A stretch of 64,000 nt of DNA, taken from positions 62,001 through 126,000 of the forward strand of contig CAIKVT010000069.1 in assembly GCA_903830945.1 (NCBI GenBank). Direction: 5' to 3'. This DNA is from an uncultured Elusimicrobia bacterium. GTDB lineage: Bacteria > Elusimicrobiota > Elusimicrobia > UBA1565 > UBA9628. The position numbers and the translations under genes were made by a program. The notes below the pieces were generated by a model. The model had not been told where the DNA came from and did no database searches. It was given only the letters and a program-made list of their open reading frames with translations. Positions 53,380 to 61,137 of the stretch are shown here, in pieces; positions within the stretch are counted from its first letter, which is position 1; every line of letters begins with the position of its first letter.

Positions 53380-54991
53380 CTTGGGCGGCCCGAAAACCAG
53401 GGTCGAGCCGCAAGGCTTCGCGGAAACAGAACGCGGCCTTTTCCAGCCGGCCAAGGCGCAGCCAGGCCAGCCCGCAGTTGTAATGGCCCCGCGGGTCCGT
53501 GGGCGCTAGCCTGATAGCGCGCACATAGGCTCGCAACGCCTCGCCCGACGAGCCGGATTCGAGCAAGGCGTTGCCCATATTATTAAGCAGATTCAGGCGC
53601 CCCATCCGCACGGCGGGCAGGCTTTCGTTCAAGTCTTGGGCCAGGCCTTGCCGGAACAACGCCACGGCTTCAGCCATCTCTCCATGCGTATAAAGCGCCA
53701 CGCCCAGGTCATTATAGGCGCGCAGCTCCTTGGGGTCCAGCCGCAGAGCTTTCCCGTAACAGCGCGCGGCCAGTTCGTAATCGCCCACTGCCGCATAGAG
53801 CCGGCCCAAATCATAGTGCGCGGCCGCCATGTTCGGCGCGAGTCGAAGCGCGCCCTGATATTGAGTGAATGCCTCGTCCACGGAATGCCGCGCGAAATAA
53901 ACGTCGCCGAGCTTAAGATGGACCTCAGCGTCATCCGGATGCACGGCCACGACCCGGCCCCAGAGGGTCTCGGAGTCTCGCCAGAAGGCCAGCTGCAGAC
54001 GGGTCAGGCTGAAGAATAGTCCGACCAACAAAGTGGCCGTAACCAAGGCCGTGCCCAGGCGAGCGCGTGAGCCGCGGGCCCAGACGGCCAAGCCGGCAGC
54101 CGCAAGCCAGGCCCAGGGCAGACAGTAGATATATGAGGAGCGGTCAGCCGCAGAAAAAGCCGTCGCGTAGGAGGGGACCAGGTGCAGCGGCCATAATGTC
54201 TTACCAAAGTTGAAAATGAAATGCCACGCGCCCCAAGCGGCCAGGCTCATAAGGCTCGCCGTGGGCAGCGCGTGCTTCGCGGTATGAACCGCGATCCAGA
54301 CCGCAAGCAGAGCCGGAGCCAAGAAGAGAATCTTCTCAAAAAGAACGCGCCGGAAGCCGGAAGATAGCCATTCCCTCGGGTCCTGAGGGAGCCGACGCAA
54401 GGGATAGACATCCAGCATGAGTAAAAGCAGGGCCAAAGACGCAGCCAAGCTGGGAGCCAGGAGGGCTGCCGCAACGGCCGCCAGCCAGGCAACCCCTAGC
54501 CAAACCCAACGACCGGGCACTGCTGCGGCTTTAAGGTATCCCAGGAGACTAAAGAGACAAAAGGTTCCACAAAGCAGATCGCTTTGGGCCGCGGCCCAAG
54601 CCACGGACTCGACCCGTAAGGGATGCAGAGAGAACAAGAGCGCGGCCAAGCCGCCCCACCACCACGGCAGCGGGTCCTCCTCGTCTACGCGCCAAGCCGC
54701 GCGCAATAGCCAGACGGCGATGATGTTAAAAAGCGCGGCATTGAACGAATGCAGAAGCACGCTGATAAGGTGAGCAGTGGAAGGGATAGGATGGGTGTAA
54801 GGGAAGCCGCGCAGCCAAGGGCTGCGTAGGCCGAACGCGACGTCGTCGAGGTTGACGAAACCGTTATGTACCGCGGGCCAAAACACCACGGCGGTGGTGG
54901 CCGCCACCACAAGCGGCGCCCAGAACTGCGGATGTTCGCCTACGGGGATTCGGGAGGGCGCGTCGGCTGCGGTCTCAGCAAGGTCTTCCAT
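53294..54991 (-). CDS. membrane protein with C-terminal TPR repeats (TMTC-like)
   Basis: 565 residues. The N-terminal 360 residues form about nine helices with LHPLRVESVAWAAAQSDLL, a motif of TMTC-type and related glycosyl- or mannosyltransferase-like membrane proteins. Residues about 370-545 form at least five TPRs: ...AEVHLKLGDVYFARHSVDEAF, AAHYDLGRLYAAVGDYELAA, LRAYNDLGVALYTHGEMAEAV (quoted in parts). It ends in a basic Pro/Arg tail. ATG 54991 is 12 bases after a TATAAT. It converges on the pilin-cluster gene, with 86 bases shared between their coding ends. A role in glycan or protein modification is likely but not proven. Confidence 0.8.
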   Translation of the reverse strand: MEDLAETAADAPSRIPVGEHPQFWAPLVVAATTAVVFWPAVHNGFVNLDDVAFGLRSPWLRGFPYTHPIPSTAHLISVLLHSFNAALFNIIAVWLLRAAWRVDEEDPLPWWWGGLAALLFSLHPLRVESVAWAAAQSDLLCGTFCLFSLLGYLKAAAVPGRWVWLGVAWLAAVAAALLAPSLAASLALLLLMLDVYPLRRLPQDPREWLSSGFRRVLFEKILFLAPALLAVWIAVHTAKHALPTASLMSLAAWGAWHFIFNFGKTLWPLHLVPSYATAFSAADRSSYIYCLPWAWLAAAGLAVWARGSRARLGTALVTATLLVGLFFSLTRLQLAFWRDSETLWGRVVAVHPDDAEVHLKLGDVYFARHSVDEAFTQYQGALRLAPNMAAAHYDLGRLYAAVGDYELAARCYGKALRLDPKELRAYNDLGVALYTHGEMAEAVALFRQGLAQDLNESLPAVRMGRLNLLNNMGNALLESGSSGEALRAYVRAIRLAPTDPRGHYNCGLAWLRLGRLEKAAFCFREALRLDPGFRAAQVNLVAVRARKSRQAPRVRFPSAAPRTRR

Positions 54992-55003
54992 GGGAGCCGC
55001 CTG

Positions 55004-55009
55004 ATTATA
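55004..55009 (-). promoter_or_regulatory. -10 box of the TPR membrane protein gene
   Basis: A perfect TATAAT on the minus strand, 12 bases before ATG 54991. No -35 is seen at the right spacing. The palindrome at 55025-55049 lies upstream where a -35 would be. Confidence 0.5.
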
Positions 55010-55024
55010 TGAATTTGAGCATCG

Positions 55025-55049
55025 CCGTACCGTCGGCCCGGCGGTACGG
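55025..55049. promoter_or_regulatory. palindrome between divergent promoters, possible operator
   Basis: CCGTACCG (55025-55032) and CGGTACGG (55042-55049) are perfect 8-base inverted repeats. They lie between the -10 boxes of the TPR gene (55004-55009) and of the tmk operon (55056-55061), where a bound regulator would touch both promoters. Confidence 0.4.
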
Positions 55050-55052
55050 AAT

Positions 55053-55061
55053 TGATATAAT
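55053..55061 (+). promoter_or_regulatory. extended -10 promoter of the tmk operon
   Basis: TGATATAAT, a full consensus extended -10. The first ATG (55068) is 6 bases downstream; the tmk GTG is at 55099. Confidence 0.6.
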
Positions 55062-55067
55062 CACGTG

Positions 55068-55106
55068 ATGGCTCATTCAATATCCAAGAGGCCGCCCCGT
55101 GCCTAG
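55068..55106 (+). CDS. possible 12-codon leader peptide before tmk
   Basis: ATG 55068 lies 6 bases after the extended -10 and reads MAHSISKRPPRA then TAG at 55104-55106. Its stop overlaps the GTG of tmk (55099) by 8 bases, so ribosomes ending here could restart on tmk, whose own AAGAGG lies inside the leader. It may be a chance reading frame; overlap and promoter position are the only support. Confidence 0.35.
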   Translation: MAHSISKRPPRA

Positions 55107-55719
55107 ACGCCGCGGCCTCTTCATCGTCCTGGAAGGCCCGGATAAATGCGGCAAATCCACCCAGGCCAGGCTCCTGGCCCGGCATCTGCAACGGCAAGGC
55201 CGCCGCTTCATCCACACCCGCGAGCCCGGCGGCACCTCCTTGGCGGAATCGATCCGCCGCGTCCTGCTCGACCCGCGCCAAAAAGTCGACCCCTTGGCCG
55301 AACTCTTCCTTTATGAAGCCTCCCGCGCCCAGCACACGCGCGAGAAGATCCTGCCCGCGCTCAAGAAAGGCTCTTGGGTTCTCTGCGAGCGCTATAGCCT
55401 AGCCACCCTGGCCTACCAGGGCCATGCGCGACGCCTGCCCATGCCCATGATCCGCACCCTGGACCGCATCGCCACCGGAGGCCTGCGGCCTGATTTCACC
55501 ATCGTTCTAGACATCCCGGAATCCGAGTTCGCCGCCCGCGACCGCGGCCGCAAGCTCGACCGCCTGGAGCGCGAATCCTTGGCCTTCCGCAAGCGGGTGC
55601 GCGAAGGCTACCGCCGCCTGGCCCGGACCGAGCCCGGCTGCGCGCTCATCAACGGCCGCCGTCCCCTGGCCGAGGTGCACGCGGAGATCGTGCGCCGCGT
55701 GGATGACCTGCGCCGATGA
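55099..55719 (+). CDS. tmk: thymidylate kinase
   Basis: 206 residues. Phosphorylates dTMP to dTDP. P-loop is LEGPDKCGKSTQARLL (Lys at GKST), with HTREPGGTSLAESIR, the DR(Y/H) motif as CERYSLATLAYQG and the LID-like KLDRLERESLAF. The GTG start is used because AAGAGG lies 7 bases upstream. It overlaps holB by 4 bases (ATGA). Length matches bacterial TMPK. Confidence 0.95.
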   Translation: MPRRRGLFIVLEGPDKCGKSTQARLLARHLQRQGRRFIHTREPGGTSLAESIRRVLLDPRQKVDPLAELFLYEASRAQHTREKILPALKKGSWVLCERYSLATLAYQGHARRLPMPMIRTLDRIATGGLRPDFTIVLDIPESEFAARDRGRKLDRLERESLAFRKRVREGYRRLARTEPGCALINGRRPLAEVHAEIVRRVDDLRR

Positions 55720-56654
55720 CTTTCGGCAAGGTCAAGGGCCAGGCCCGGGCGGCCAAGATCCTCTCCGGGCTGCTGGAGAGCGACCGCATCCCCAACGCGC
55801 TGCTCTTCACCGGGATGGACGGGATCGGCAAGACTCTCATGGCCGTGGAATTCGCCCGCGCGCTCCTGTGCCAAGACCGCTCGCCGGCAGGGGCTTGCGG
55901 CTTCTGCTCCGATTGCCTGGCCGTAGACCGGCGCAACCATCCGGACCTCGCTTTGGTCAACGCCCAGTACCAAGCTCTTCTTGAGGAGAAGGAACCGGAG
56001 AAGCAGAAGATCCTGCATATCGACACGATCTGCCATGTGCGGCGCGACATGGGGATGCCGTCCATGCTGGGACGATGGAAGATCGCCGTCATCGAGAATG
56101 CGCACCGGATGAATGCAAGCGCGGCCAACGCCCTGCTCAAAAATCTGGAGGAGCCCATCCCGCGGTCGCTTTGGGTCCTAGTGACCTCCGGCCGCGAACA
56201 GCTGCCCCGGACCATCCCTTCCCGCTGTTTCGCCGTGCCCTTCGCGCCTCTGGCCGATGAGACGGTGCGCGCCATACTGGAGGACCAAGGCGTGGACCCG
56301 GAGCGCGCGGAGGCCGTCGCCGGGCTTGGCGAAGGCTCGGCCAGCCGGGCCTTGGAACTGGCCGCCGGAGAATATCCAAAAGCTCTCCGCGCCGGCCCGC
56401 TGGCCGCCTTCCAGGCGGCAGACAACCTGCCCCGCGAAGGATACCTCGCCCGCAGCCAGGTCGAATCAGCCCTCTTCGCCCTGTCCCAGGACCTGCGCCT
56501 CAAGCATCTGCAAGGCGCCTTGTCCTTCGCTCAAGTCGAGCGCCCGCTGCGCGAGCTGGTGCGCCTACGCCAGGCCCTGCGCTCCAACGCCGACGCCAAG
56601 ATCGTGTTGACTTTGGCCGGGCTTGCCGCGGAAAGCGCCTCCGCTCCCCTCTGA
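55716..56654 (+). CDS. holB: DNA polymerase III clamp-loader subunit delta'
   Basis: 312 residues. Clamp-loader AAA+ protein. It has VKGQARAAKIL, P-loop GMDGIGKTLMA, a zinc-finger-like CGFCSDC region, KIAVIENAHRMNASAANALLKNLEEP (Walker B and SRC-type block, in part) and TIPSRC. Length and order are typical of HolB rather than DnaX. It overlaps tmk and metG at their ends and lies between them, as in many bacterial genomes. Confidence 0.92.
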   Translation: MTFGKVKGQARAAKILSGLLESDRIPNALLFTGMDGIGKTLMAVEFARALLCQDRSPAGACGFCSDCLAVDRRNHPDLALVNAQYQALLEEKEPEKQKILHIDTICHVRRDMGMPSMLGRWKIAVIENAHRMNASAANALLKNLEEPIPRSLWVLVTSGREQLPRTIPSRCFAVPFAPLADETVRAILEDQGVDPERAEAVAGLGEGSASRALELAAGEYPKALRAGPLAAFQAADNLPREGYLARSQVESALFALSQDLRLKHLQGALSFAQVERPLRELVRLRQALRSNADAKIVLTLAGLAAESASAPL

Positions 56655-58174
56655 TGAAAAAATACTACCTGACCACCCCGCTCTACTACGTCAACGCCGC
56701 CCCGCACATCGGCCACGCCTACACCACGATTGCGGCCGACGTGCTGGCGCGCTTTTTGCGCGCCAAAAATAGGCCGGTTCATCTGCTGACCGGCACTGAC
56801 GAACACGGCGCCAAGATCGAGGAGGCCTCGCGCGAAGCCGGCCTGCCGGTCCAGGAATTCACGGAGCGCAACTCCGCGGCTTTCCGCGAGCTGTGGCAAC
56901 ACCTCGACATCCGCTACGACGACTTCATCCGCACCACCGAGCCGCGCCACGAGAGCCGGGTGCAGGAATGCTTCGCCAAACTCCTAAAATCGGGCGACGC
57001 CTACAAAGGCCGCTACCGAGGCTACTACTGCGTCTCGGACGAAACCTACTGGACCGAAACCGACGCTCCGCCGGATGAGAAGGGCCGCCGCCTCTGTCCC
57101 AACACCGAGTGCCGCAAGCCCCTCCAAGAAGTCGAGGAGGAAAGCTACTTCTTCAAGCTCTCCAAGTACCAGGAGCCTCTGCTCAAGCACTACCGGGAAA
57201 ACCCGAGCTTCTTGCTTCCCCCCCACCGCGCCAATGAGATTCTGCGCTTCGTGGAGAGCGGCCTGCAGGACACAGCCATCTCCCGCACCAAGGTCAAATG
57301 GGGCATCCCGGTGCCCGGCGACCCGGAGCACACCATCTACGTCTGGTTCGACGCCCTGCTCAACTACATCACCGCGCCGCAGAGCTCGGAGGCCTTTACG
57401 GAGATCTGGCCCGCGGACGTGCACATTGTGGGCAAGGAGATCTACCGCTTCCACTCGGTGACCTGGCCGGCCATGCTCATGGCTTTAGGCTTACCTCTGC
57501 CCAAGAGCGTTTTTGCCCACGGCTGGTGGACCGTGGACGGCGAGAAGATGTCCAAATCGCGGGGCAATTTCGTCGACCCCCGAGAGATCACCGGTGAATT
57601 CGGCGTGGATGCCTTCAGATACTTCCTGCTTCGCGAGATGCCTTTCGGTAATGACGGGAACTTCTCGCTGGACTCCCTGCGCAAGCGCTACAATGCGGAA
57701 CTGGCCAACGACCTAGGAAACCTCGTCAACCGCGTGGTGGACATGGTGGACCGATATCTGGGCGGCGCCCTGCCGGGCCGGACCAAGCAAGACACTCCAT
57801 CTTTGGCCAAAGAGTTCACGGCCCAGGGTCCAACGATCGACGCGCACATGGAAGAGCTGAATTTTTGCGGCGCCCTGATCCTGATCTGGAAATGCGTCGG
57901 CCGGCTCAACATACACATCAACGAGAAAGCGCCCTGGAAGCTGGTCAAGACCGACCCGGAGGCGACCCGTGAGATCCTCTTCGACCTGGTGCGCTGCCTG
58001 CGCATCGTAGCCGGCTGGATCGAACCCTTCATGCCCCAGACCGCGGCCAAGATGCACGCCCAAATCGGCGTACGTCAGTTCCCGGTGCCGCTCTCCCCCG
58101 AACAGGTCCTTGCCGGCGAGTCCGCGGGCACGGGCAAGATTCTTAAGGCCCCGCCTCTCTTTCCAAGGAAATAG
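56654..58174 (+). CDS. metG: methionyl-tRNA synthetase
   Basis: 506 residues. Charges tRNA-Met. HIGH motif as NAAPHIGHAYTTIAADVL, KMSKS motif as KMSKSRGNFVDPREI, and a single zinc-knuckle part CPNTECRKPL. The first CxxC of the double-knuckle form is missing (YCVSDETYW), so it is the one-knuckle type. The C-terminal tRNA-binding (EMAP) domain of E. coli MetG is absent, which is common. Its ATG overlaps the holB stop by 1 base. Confidence 0.96.
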   Translation: MKKYYLTTPLYYVNAAPHIGHAYTTIAADVLARFLRAKNRPVHLLTGTDEHGAKIEEASREAGLPVQEFTERNSAAFRELWQHLDIRYDDFIRTTEPRHESRVQECFAKLLKSGDAYKGRYRGYYCVSDETYWTETDAPPDEKGRRLCPNTECRKPLQEVEEESYFFKLSKYQEPLLKHYRENPSFLLPPHRANEILRFVESGLQDTAISRTKVKWGIPVPGDPEHTIYVWFDALLNYITAPQSSEAFTEIWPADVHIVGKEIYRFHSVTWPAMLMALGLPLPKSVFAHGWWTVDGEKMSKSRGNFVDPREITGEFGVDAFRYFLLREMPFGNDGNFSLDSLRKRYNAELANDLGNLVNRVVDMVDRYLGGALPGRTKQDTPSLAKEFTAQGPTIDAHMEELNFCGALILIWKCVGRLNIHINEKAPWKLVKTDPEATREILFDLVRCLRIVAGWIEPFMPQTAAKMHAQIGVRQFPVPLSPEQVLAGESAGTGKILKAPPLFPRK

Positions 58175-58182
58175 TCATTGCC

Positions 58183-58207
58183 ATTGCCGCGCCTTCGGCG
58201 CGGCAAT
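58183..58207. terminator. strong hairpin between convergent metG and pssA
   Basis: ATTGCCGCGCC (58183-58193) and GGCGCGGCAAT (58197-58207) form an 11-base-pair stem with a TTC loop. No U-tract follows, but position between two converging genes fits a bidirectional terminator. Confidence 0.5.
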
Positions 58208-58223
58208 CAGAAAGCCCTCGCCG

Positions 58224-59033
58224 TTATCCCATCGTCCCAGTAACATCCGCCGGCGGCTTGGATGCAAACCTCAACAGACGACGCACAACCCGCACTGCCA
58301 AGCCCACCGGCCCGAGAAGTGTGTAGGCGAAAAAGATGACGAAGACCGCGGTCTGCGGATAAGCATAGACCACCGCGGCTAGAGCGACGATTCCCGCGAT
58401 GCGCTTAGCCGAGCGCAGTCGCAGCAGGGGCATTTGCTTGAAAGCAGGATAGGAAATGTTGGAGACCATTAAAAAGGAAGCGCCCACCACCATGAGCGGA
58501 GCCAGGCCGTAAAGCGATGGGATCTGGGCCATGAGGAAATGCCAGGTGCGCGCGGGCCGTCCCTCCTCGATGATCTGGTAAAGCAGCACGAAGCTGGCCA
58601 AAAAACCCGCCGCGCCCGGGATGGGCAGGCCCGTGAAGTGGGTCTTGCTGCCGCCCGAGTCGTGCGCCACGGCGTTGAAGCGCGCCAGGCGCAAGGCCCC
58701 GCAGAGCGCGAAGAGAAAGGCCATGGGGTAGCCCCAAGCGCCGTAATCCTTGAGGATGAAGGCATACATCATGTAGCCGGGAGCCACGCCGAAAGTCAGG
58801 AAATCCGAGAGAGAATCGAACTCAACGCCGAAGGCGGAGTCGCCGTGCACCAACCGCGCCACGCGGCCGTCGAGAGAATCGAACGCCATTCCCAGGATGA
58901 TGGCGGTGGCCGCGGCGCTGAACTCGCCGCGGTAAGCGGAGAGAAGGGCGTAAAAGCCGCAGGCCATATTGCCCACGGTGAAGACCGAAGGCGCCAGGAC
59001 CTGCCCGCCGCGCTTGATGCTCAGCTTGTCCAT
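58224..59033 (-). CDS. pssA: CDP-diacylglycerol-serine O-phosphatidyltransferase
   Basis: 269 residues, membrane-bound. Makes phosphatidylserine from CDP-diacylglycerol and serine. The CDP-alcohol signature is DSLDGRVARLVHGDSAFGVEFDSLSDFLTFG (DGxxAR...G...D...D; quoted in parts), and about seven hydrophobic helices follow. Start ATG 59033 (MDKLSIKRG) overlaps the psd stop by 13 bases; a longer reading to 59186 is Arg/Gly-rich and rejected. The pair psd-pssA makes phosphatidylethanolamine. Confidence 0.92.
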   Translation of the reverse strand: MDKLSIKRGGQVLAPSVFTVGNMACGFYALLSAYRGEFSAAATAIILGMAFDSLDGRVARLVHGDSAFGVEFDSLSDFLTFGVAPGYMMYAFILKDYGAWGYPMAFLFALCGALRLARFNAVAHDSGGSKTHFTGLPIPGAAGFLASFVLLYQIIEEGRPARTWHFLMAQIPSLYGLAPLMVVGASFLMVSNISYPAFKQMPLLRLRSAKRIAGIVALAAVVYAYPQTAVFVIFFAYTLLGPVGLAVRVVRRLLRFASKPPADVTGTMG

Positions 59034-59662
59034 TCCGCTATGGGGGTGAGGCCCGCCGCGACGCGGTCGCCGACAGCGACCAGGACCCGGGTGCATGGAG
59101 GCAAAGTCACCGCGACCTGGGAGCCGAAATGGATCATGCCGTAACGCTCCCCGGCCGCAACATGGTCCCCCTCTCCTTTCCAGCACTCGATGCGCCGGGC
59201 GATGAGCCCGGCGATCTGCTCGATGACCAAAGTGCCTTCATGTCCGTCGGGGGTCAGGCTCAGGATACAGCGCTCGTTGCGACGGGCCGCGGGCGCGCTG
59301 GCCACGCGAAAGCTGCCCTTGATGTACTCGGCCTCGGTGACGGTCCCGGCGCAGGGCGCGCGCTGAAGGTGGACGTTGAAGATGGAGAGGAAGGTGCGGA
59401 TCGTGATCTCATCGCCCTCGCCTTCCGCTTCGATGGAGAGCACGCGGCCATCACCTGTCGAGTAGATCTTCTGAAGGTCCTGGGGCAAAGGGCGCTCCGG
59501 GTCCCGAAAGAAATAAGCGGCGAACAAAGCCCAAACCAGTCCCAGCACGACGACGACCTGACCGCCCGACCGCAGACCGGGATAGCGGCACAACAGCAGC
59601 CCCATCCCGGCGCCGACGAGGCAGCGGAAGATCACGGCCCAACCGGCTCTGGCGATGCTCAT
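59021..59662 (-). CDS. psd: phosphatidylserine decarboxylase, short type
   Basis: 213 residues. Decarboxylates phosphatidylserine to phosphatidylethanolamine. The self-cleavage site is Gly-Ser in MIHFGSQVAVTLPP, which yields the pyruvoyl group on the alpha chain. It has a membrane segment near the N-terminus and YFFRDPERPLP. The short form with FGS fits archaeal-type (asd-like) enzymes. The ATG has AAGGAG upstream, 5-6 bases away. It starts downstream of tRNA-Leu and couples to pssA. Confidence 0.93.
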   Translation of the reverse strand: MSIARAGWAVIFRCLVGAGMGLLLCRYPGLRSGGQVVVVLGLVWALFAAYFFRDPERPLPQDLQKIYSTGDGRVLSIEAEGEGDEITIRTFLSIFNVHLQRAPCAGTVTEAEYIKGSFRVASAPAARRNERCILSLTPDGHEGTLVIEQIAGLIARRIECWKGEGDHVAAGERYGMIHFGSQVAVTLPPCTRVLVAVGDRVAAGLTPIAEWTS

Positions 59663-59679
59663 CCACTCTCCTTAAACCA

Positions 59680-59763
59680 TGGGCAGGGCGGGACTCGAAC
59701 CCGCATGACCTTACGGTCGACGGATTTTAAGTCCGTTGCGTCTGCCAGTTCCGCCACCTGCCC
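59680..59763 (-). tRNA. tRNA-Leu (anticodon UAA)
   Basis: Minus-strand 84-base tRNA. The acceptor GGGCAGG pairs with CCTGCCC (7 bp), the anticodon stem ACGGA/TCCGT encloses CTTAAAA with anticodon TAA, and the T arm GCGGG-TTCGAGT-CCCGC is perfect. The long variable arm (class II) fits Leu. 3' CCA is not encoded. The gene lies 17 bases upstream of psd on the same strand. Confidence 0.93.
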
Positions 59764-59890
59764 GTTGTGGAAATTACAGCACTTTTCGATGGCGGCTGGG
59801 AACCGCCCACACGCTTGTGGCCAAATAGTGGCCCAAGTTTTCCTTGCGTGTCTGAATTCACGGGGTGGAAATGGCATGGGGAAGTCCGAG

Positions 59891-60247
59891 TTAGGGTTCA
59901 ATCACGACTCCCAGTGCATTAAGCGTCGCATCAGCCAGGTTCTCCAGCGTCTCGGCTAATACCCGCCTCAGGCGTTTGACGAGTCTGGAGACATCAAAAG
60001 CCCGCATCTGGAAAGCCAACGCCACGCCGTCATGGCTGAGGCCGCCGTCGCCGTGTTTGATGAAGCAGGTCCCAGGCAGGCCCAGGCGTCTGAGGTTAGT
60101 CGTCAGAGGGATGCAGATGGCGGTCGAGGTGAATCGAGCGAGGTCTGGGTTCTGCAAGACCACGGCTGGCCGCGTCTTTCCTTGTTCCGAGCCCTGCACG
60201 GGCTCCAAATTGACGAGATAGACTTCCCCGCTCTGAGGCCGCCTCAC
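59891..60247 (-). CDS. MazF/PemK-family toxin-like protein
   Basis: 118 residues. Sequence-specific endoribonuclease family. The pattern GEVYLVNLEPVQGSEQGKTRPAVVLQ matches MazF (dimer beta barrel, with the KTRP Arg), then AICIPLTTNLRR and VALAFQMRAFDVSRL. The GTG start at 60247 overlaps the stop of the HTH gene by 4 bases; a longer reading to 60484 is Arg/Gly-rich and overlaps that gene. The HTH gene precedes it, as an antitoxin would. The C-terminal 25 residues extend past the usual end (ETLENLADATLNALGVVIEP). Confidence 0.88.
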   Translation of the reverse strand: MRRPQSGEVYLVNLEPVQGSEQGKTRPAVVLQNPDLARFTSTAICIPLTTNLRRLGLPGTCFIKHGDGGLSHDGVALAFQMRAFDVSRLVKRLRRVLAETLENLADATLNALGVVIEP

Positions 60248-60723
60248 GGCTGGTCCTCTTTGGCGAGTGCTGCCGACCAGTCGGACACGCCTGCGTCCGC
60301 CCAGTCCTTGTCCTCCGCAGTTGGAGAATAACTGGAGACCTTGAACATGTCGGCCATGGCCAGTGACAGGGCTTGTGCCACGACCTTGATAGTCTCGACT
60401 CTGGGAGCGTGTCTCCCCGCCTCCATGCGGGCGATGTTGGCCCGCGCGATGCCGGAGTGATCTGCCAAATCCTGCTGGGTCCAACCCTTGGCGAGTCGGG
60501 CTGCCCGGATGCGCTGGCCGACGGCCCAGGATGCCGACATTTCGGGGGATGGTGCGGTCCTAACCCGAACCTTGCCCCTCCGATGGATAGTCAATCCCAG
60601 TGCTTCCTCCAGGGAGAGGACCGCATCGCGACCAAACACGGGGTCAAGCCTTTGAGTCACCTGCGCAGAAAGGACAAAAAGCCGGTGCGTCCTCTCGGGC
60701 AGGGCGGCTGGGGTAGTCCTCAT
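60244..60723 (-). CDS. HTH XRE-family regulator, candidate antitoxin
   Basis: 159 residues. The HTH (about 67-125) is GQRIRAARLAKGWTQQDLADHSGIARANIARMEAGRHAPRVET (in parts), a Cro/C1-type DNA-binding domain. The 65 residues before it and the acidic tail (SPTAEDKDWADAGVSDWSAAL) could bind the toxin. MazF is most often paired with a AbrB/SpoVT-like antitoxin; here it is an XRE protein, which is less common. It overlaps the coiled-coil gene by 4 bases and the toxin gene by 4 bases. Confidence 0.82.
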   Translation of the reverse strand: MRTTPAALPERTHRLFVLSAQVTQRLDPVFGRDAVLSLEEALGLTIHRRGKVRVRTAPSPEMSASWAVGQRIRAARLAKGWTQQDLADHSGIARANIARMEAGRHAPRVETIKVVAQALSLAMADMFKVSSYSPTAEDKDWADAGVSDWSAALAKEDQP

Positions 60724-60980
60724 GACGCGGCCCCCTTGACCGTGACCTGTTGCTGGAGCCGGTCGTTCTGCGCCCGTAGGTCAAGGACCTCCCGCTGTAA
60801 CTGCTGATTAACATGTGTGAGGGCTTGATACTGGCCGCAGACCTCGCGGTAGCGGGCGAAAAGGTTCTGATACAGCACCCGAAGTTTGCGTCTGTTGTCG
60901 GCCTGGACGAGATTGCCTACGGCACTCGCAAAGGCCGCGATTCCCAATAAATCCCAAGCGGCAGTTCGGGCTCTGGACAT
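60720..60980 (-). CDS. small coiled-coil membrane-like protein, first gene of the toxin operon
   Basis: 86 residues. A hydrophobic stretch near the N-terminus (WDLLGIAAFASAVGNLV) and then a long charged helix (YREVCGQYQALTHVNQQLQREVLDLRAQNDRLQQQ) that looks like a coiled coil. ATG 60980 has GGAGG upstream. I do not know a family. It shares promoter and overlaps with the XRE-MazF pair, so it may be a third member of the module. Confidence 0.6.
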   Translation of the reverse strand: MSRARTAAWDLLGIAAFASAVGNLVQADNRRKLRVLYQNLFARYREVCGQYQALTHVNQQLQREVLDLRAQNDRLQQQVTVKGAAS

Positions 60981-61000
60981 ATATCCTCCCTTCTGAGGAT

Positions 61001-61028
61001 AGTGTATCATATTTGATACATTTGTCAA
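61001..61028 (-). promoter_or_regulatory. promoter and operator of the toxin-like operon
   Basis: TTGACA (61023-61028), 16 bases, TACACT (61001-61006), minus strand. A perfect inverted repeat, TGTATCA-TATT-TGATACA (61003-61020 as read on the plus strand), covers the spacer and the -10. The XRE protein is the likely ligand, by analogy with other such operons. Confidence 0.65.
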
Positions 61029-61072
61029 GACCCCTTTCCCAGAAGGTTCAGTCGGCATGAATGACTCCTAAA

Positions 61073-61112
61073 AGATAACCCCACCCGAGGGCTTTCGCCA
61101 TGTCGGGTGGGG
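61073..61112 (-). terminator. terminator of the B3/4 gene
   Basis: On the minus strand CCCCACCCGA (61103-61112) and TCGGGTGGGG (61079-61088) form a perfect 10-base-pair stem with a 14-base loop, followed by TTATCTTTT (61070-61078). It lies 25 bases after the B3/4 gene stop. Confidence 0.75.
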
Positions 61113-61137
61113 AGCAAGTAATAGGACAACCTCCATG

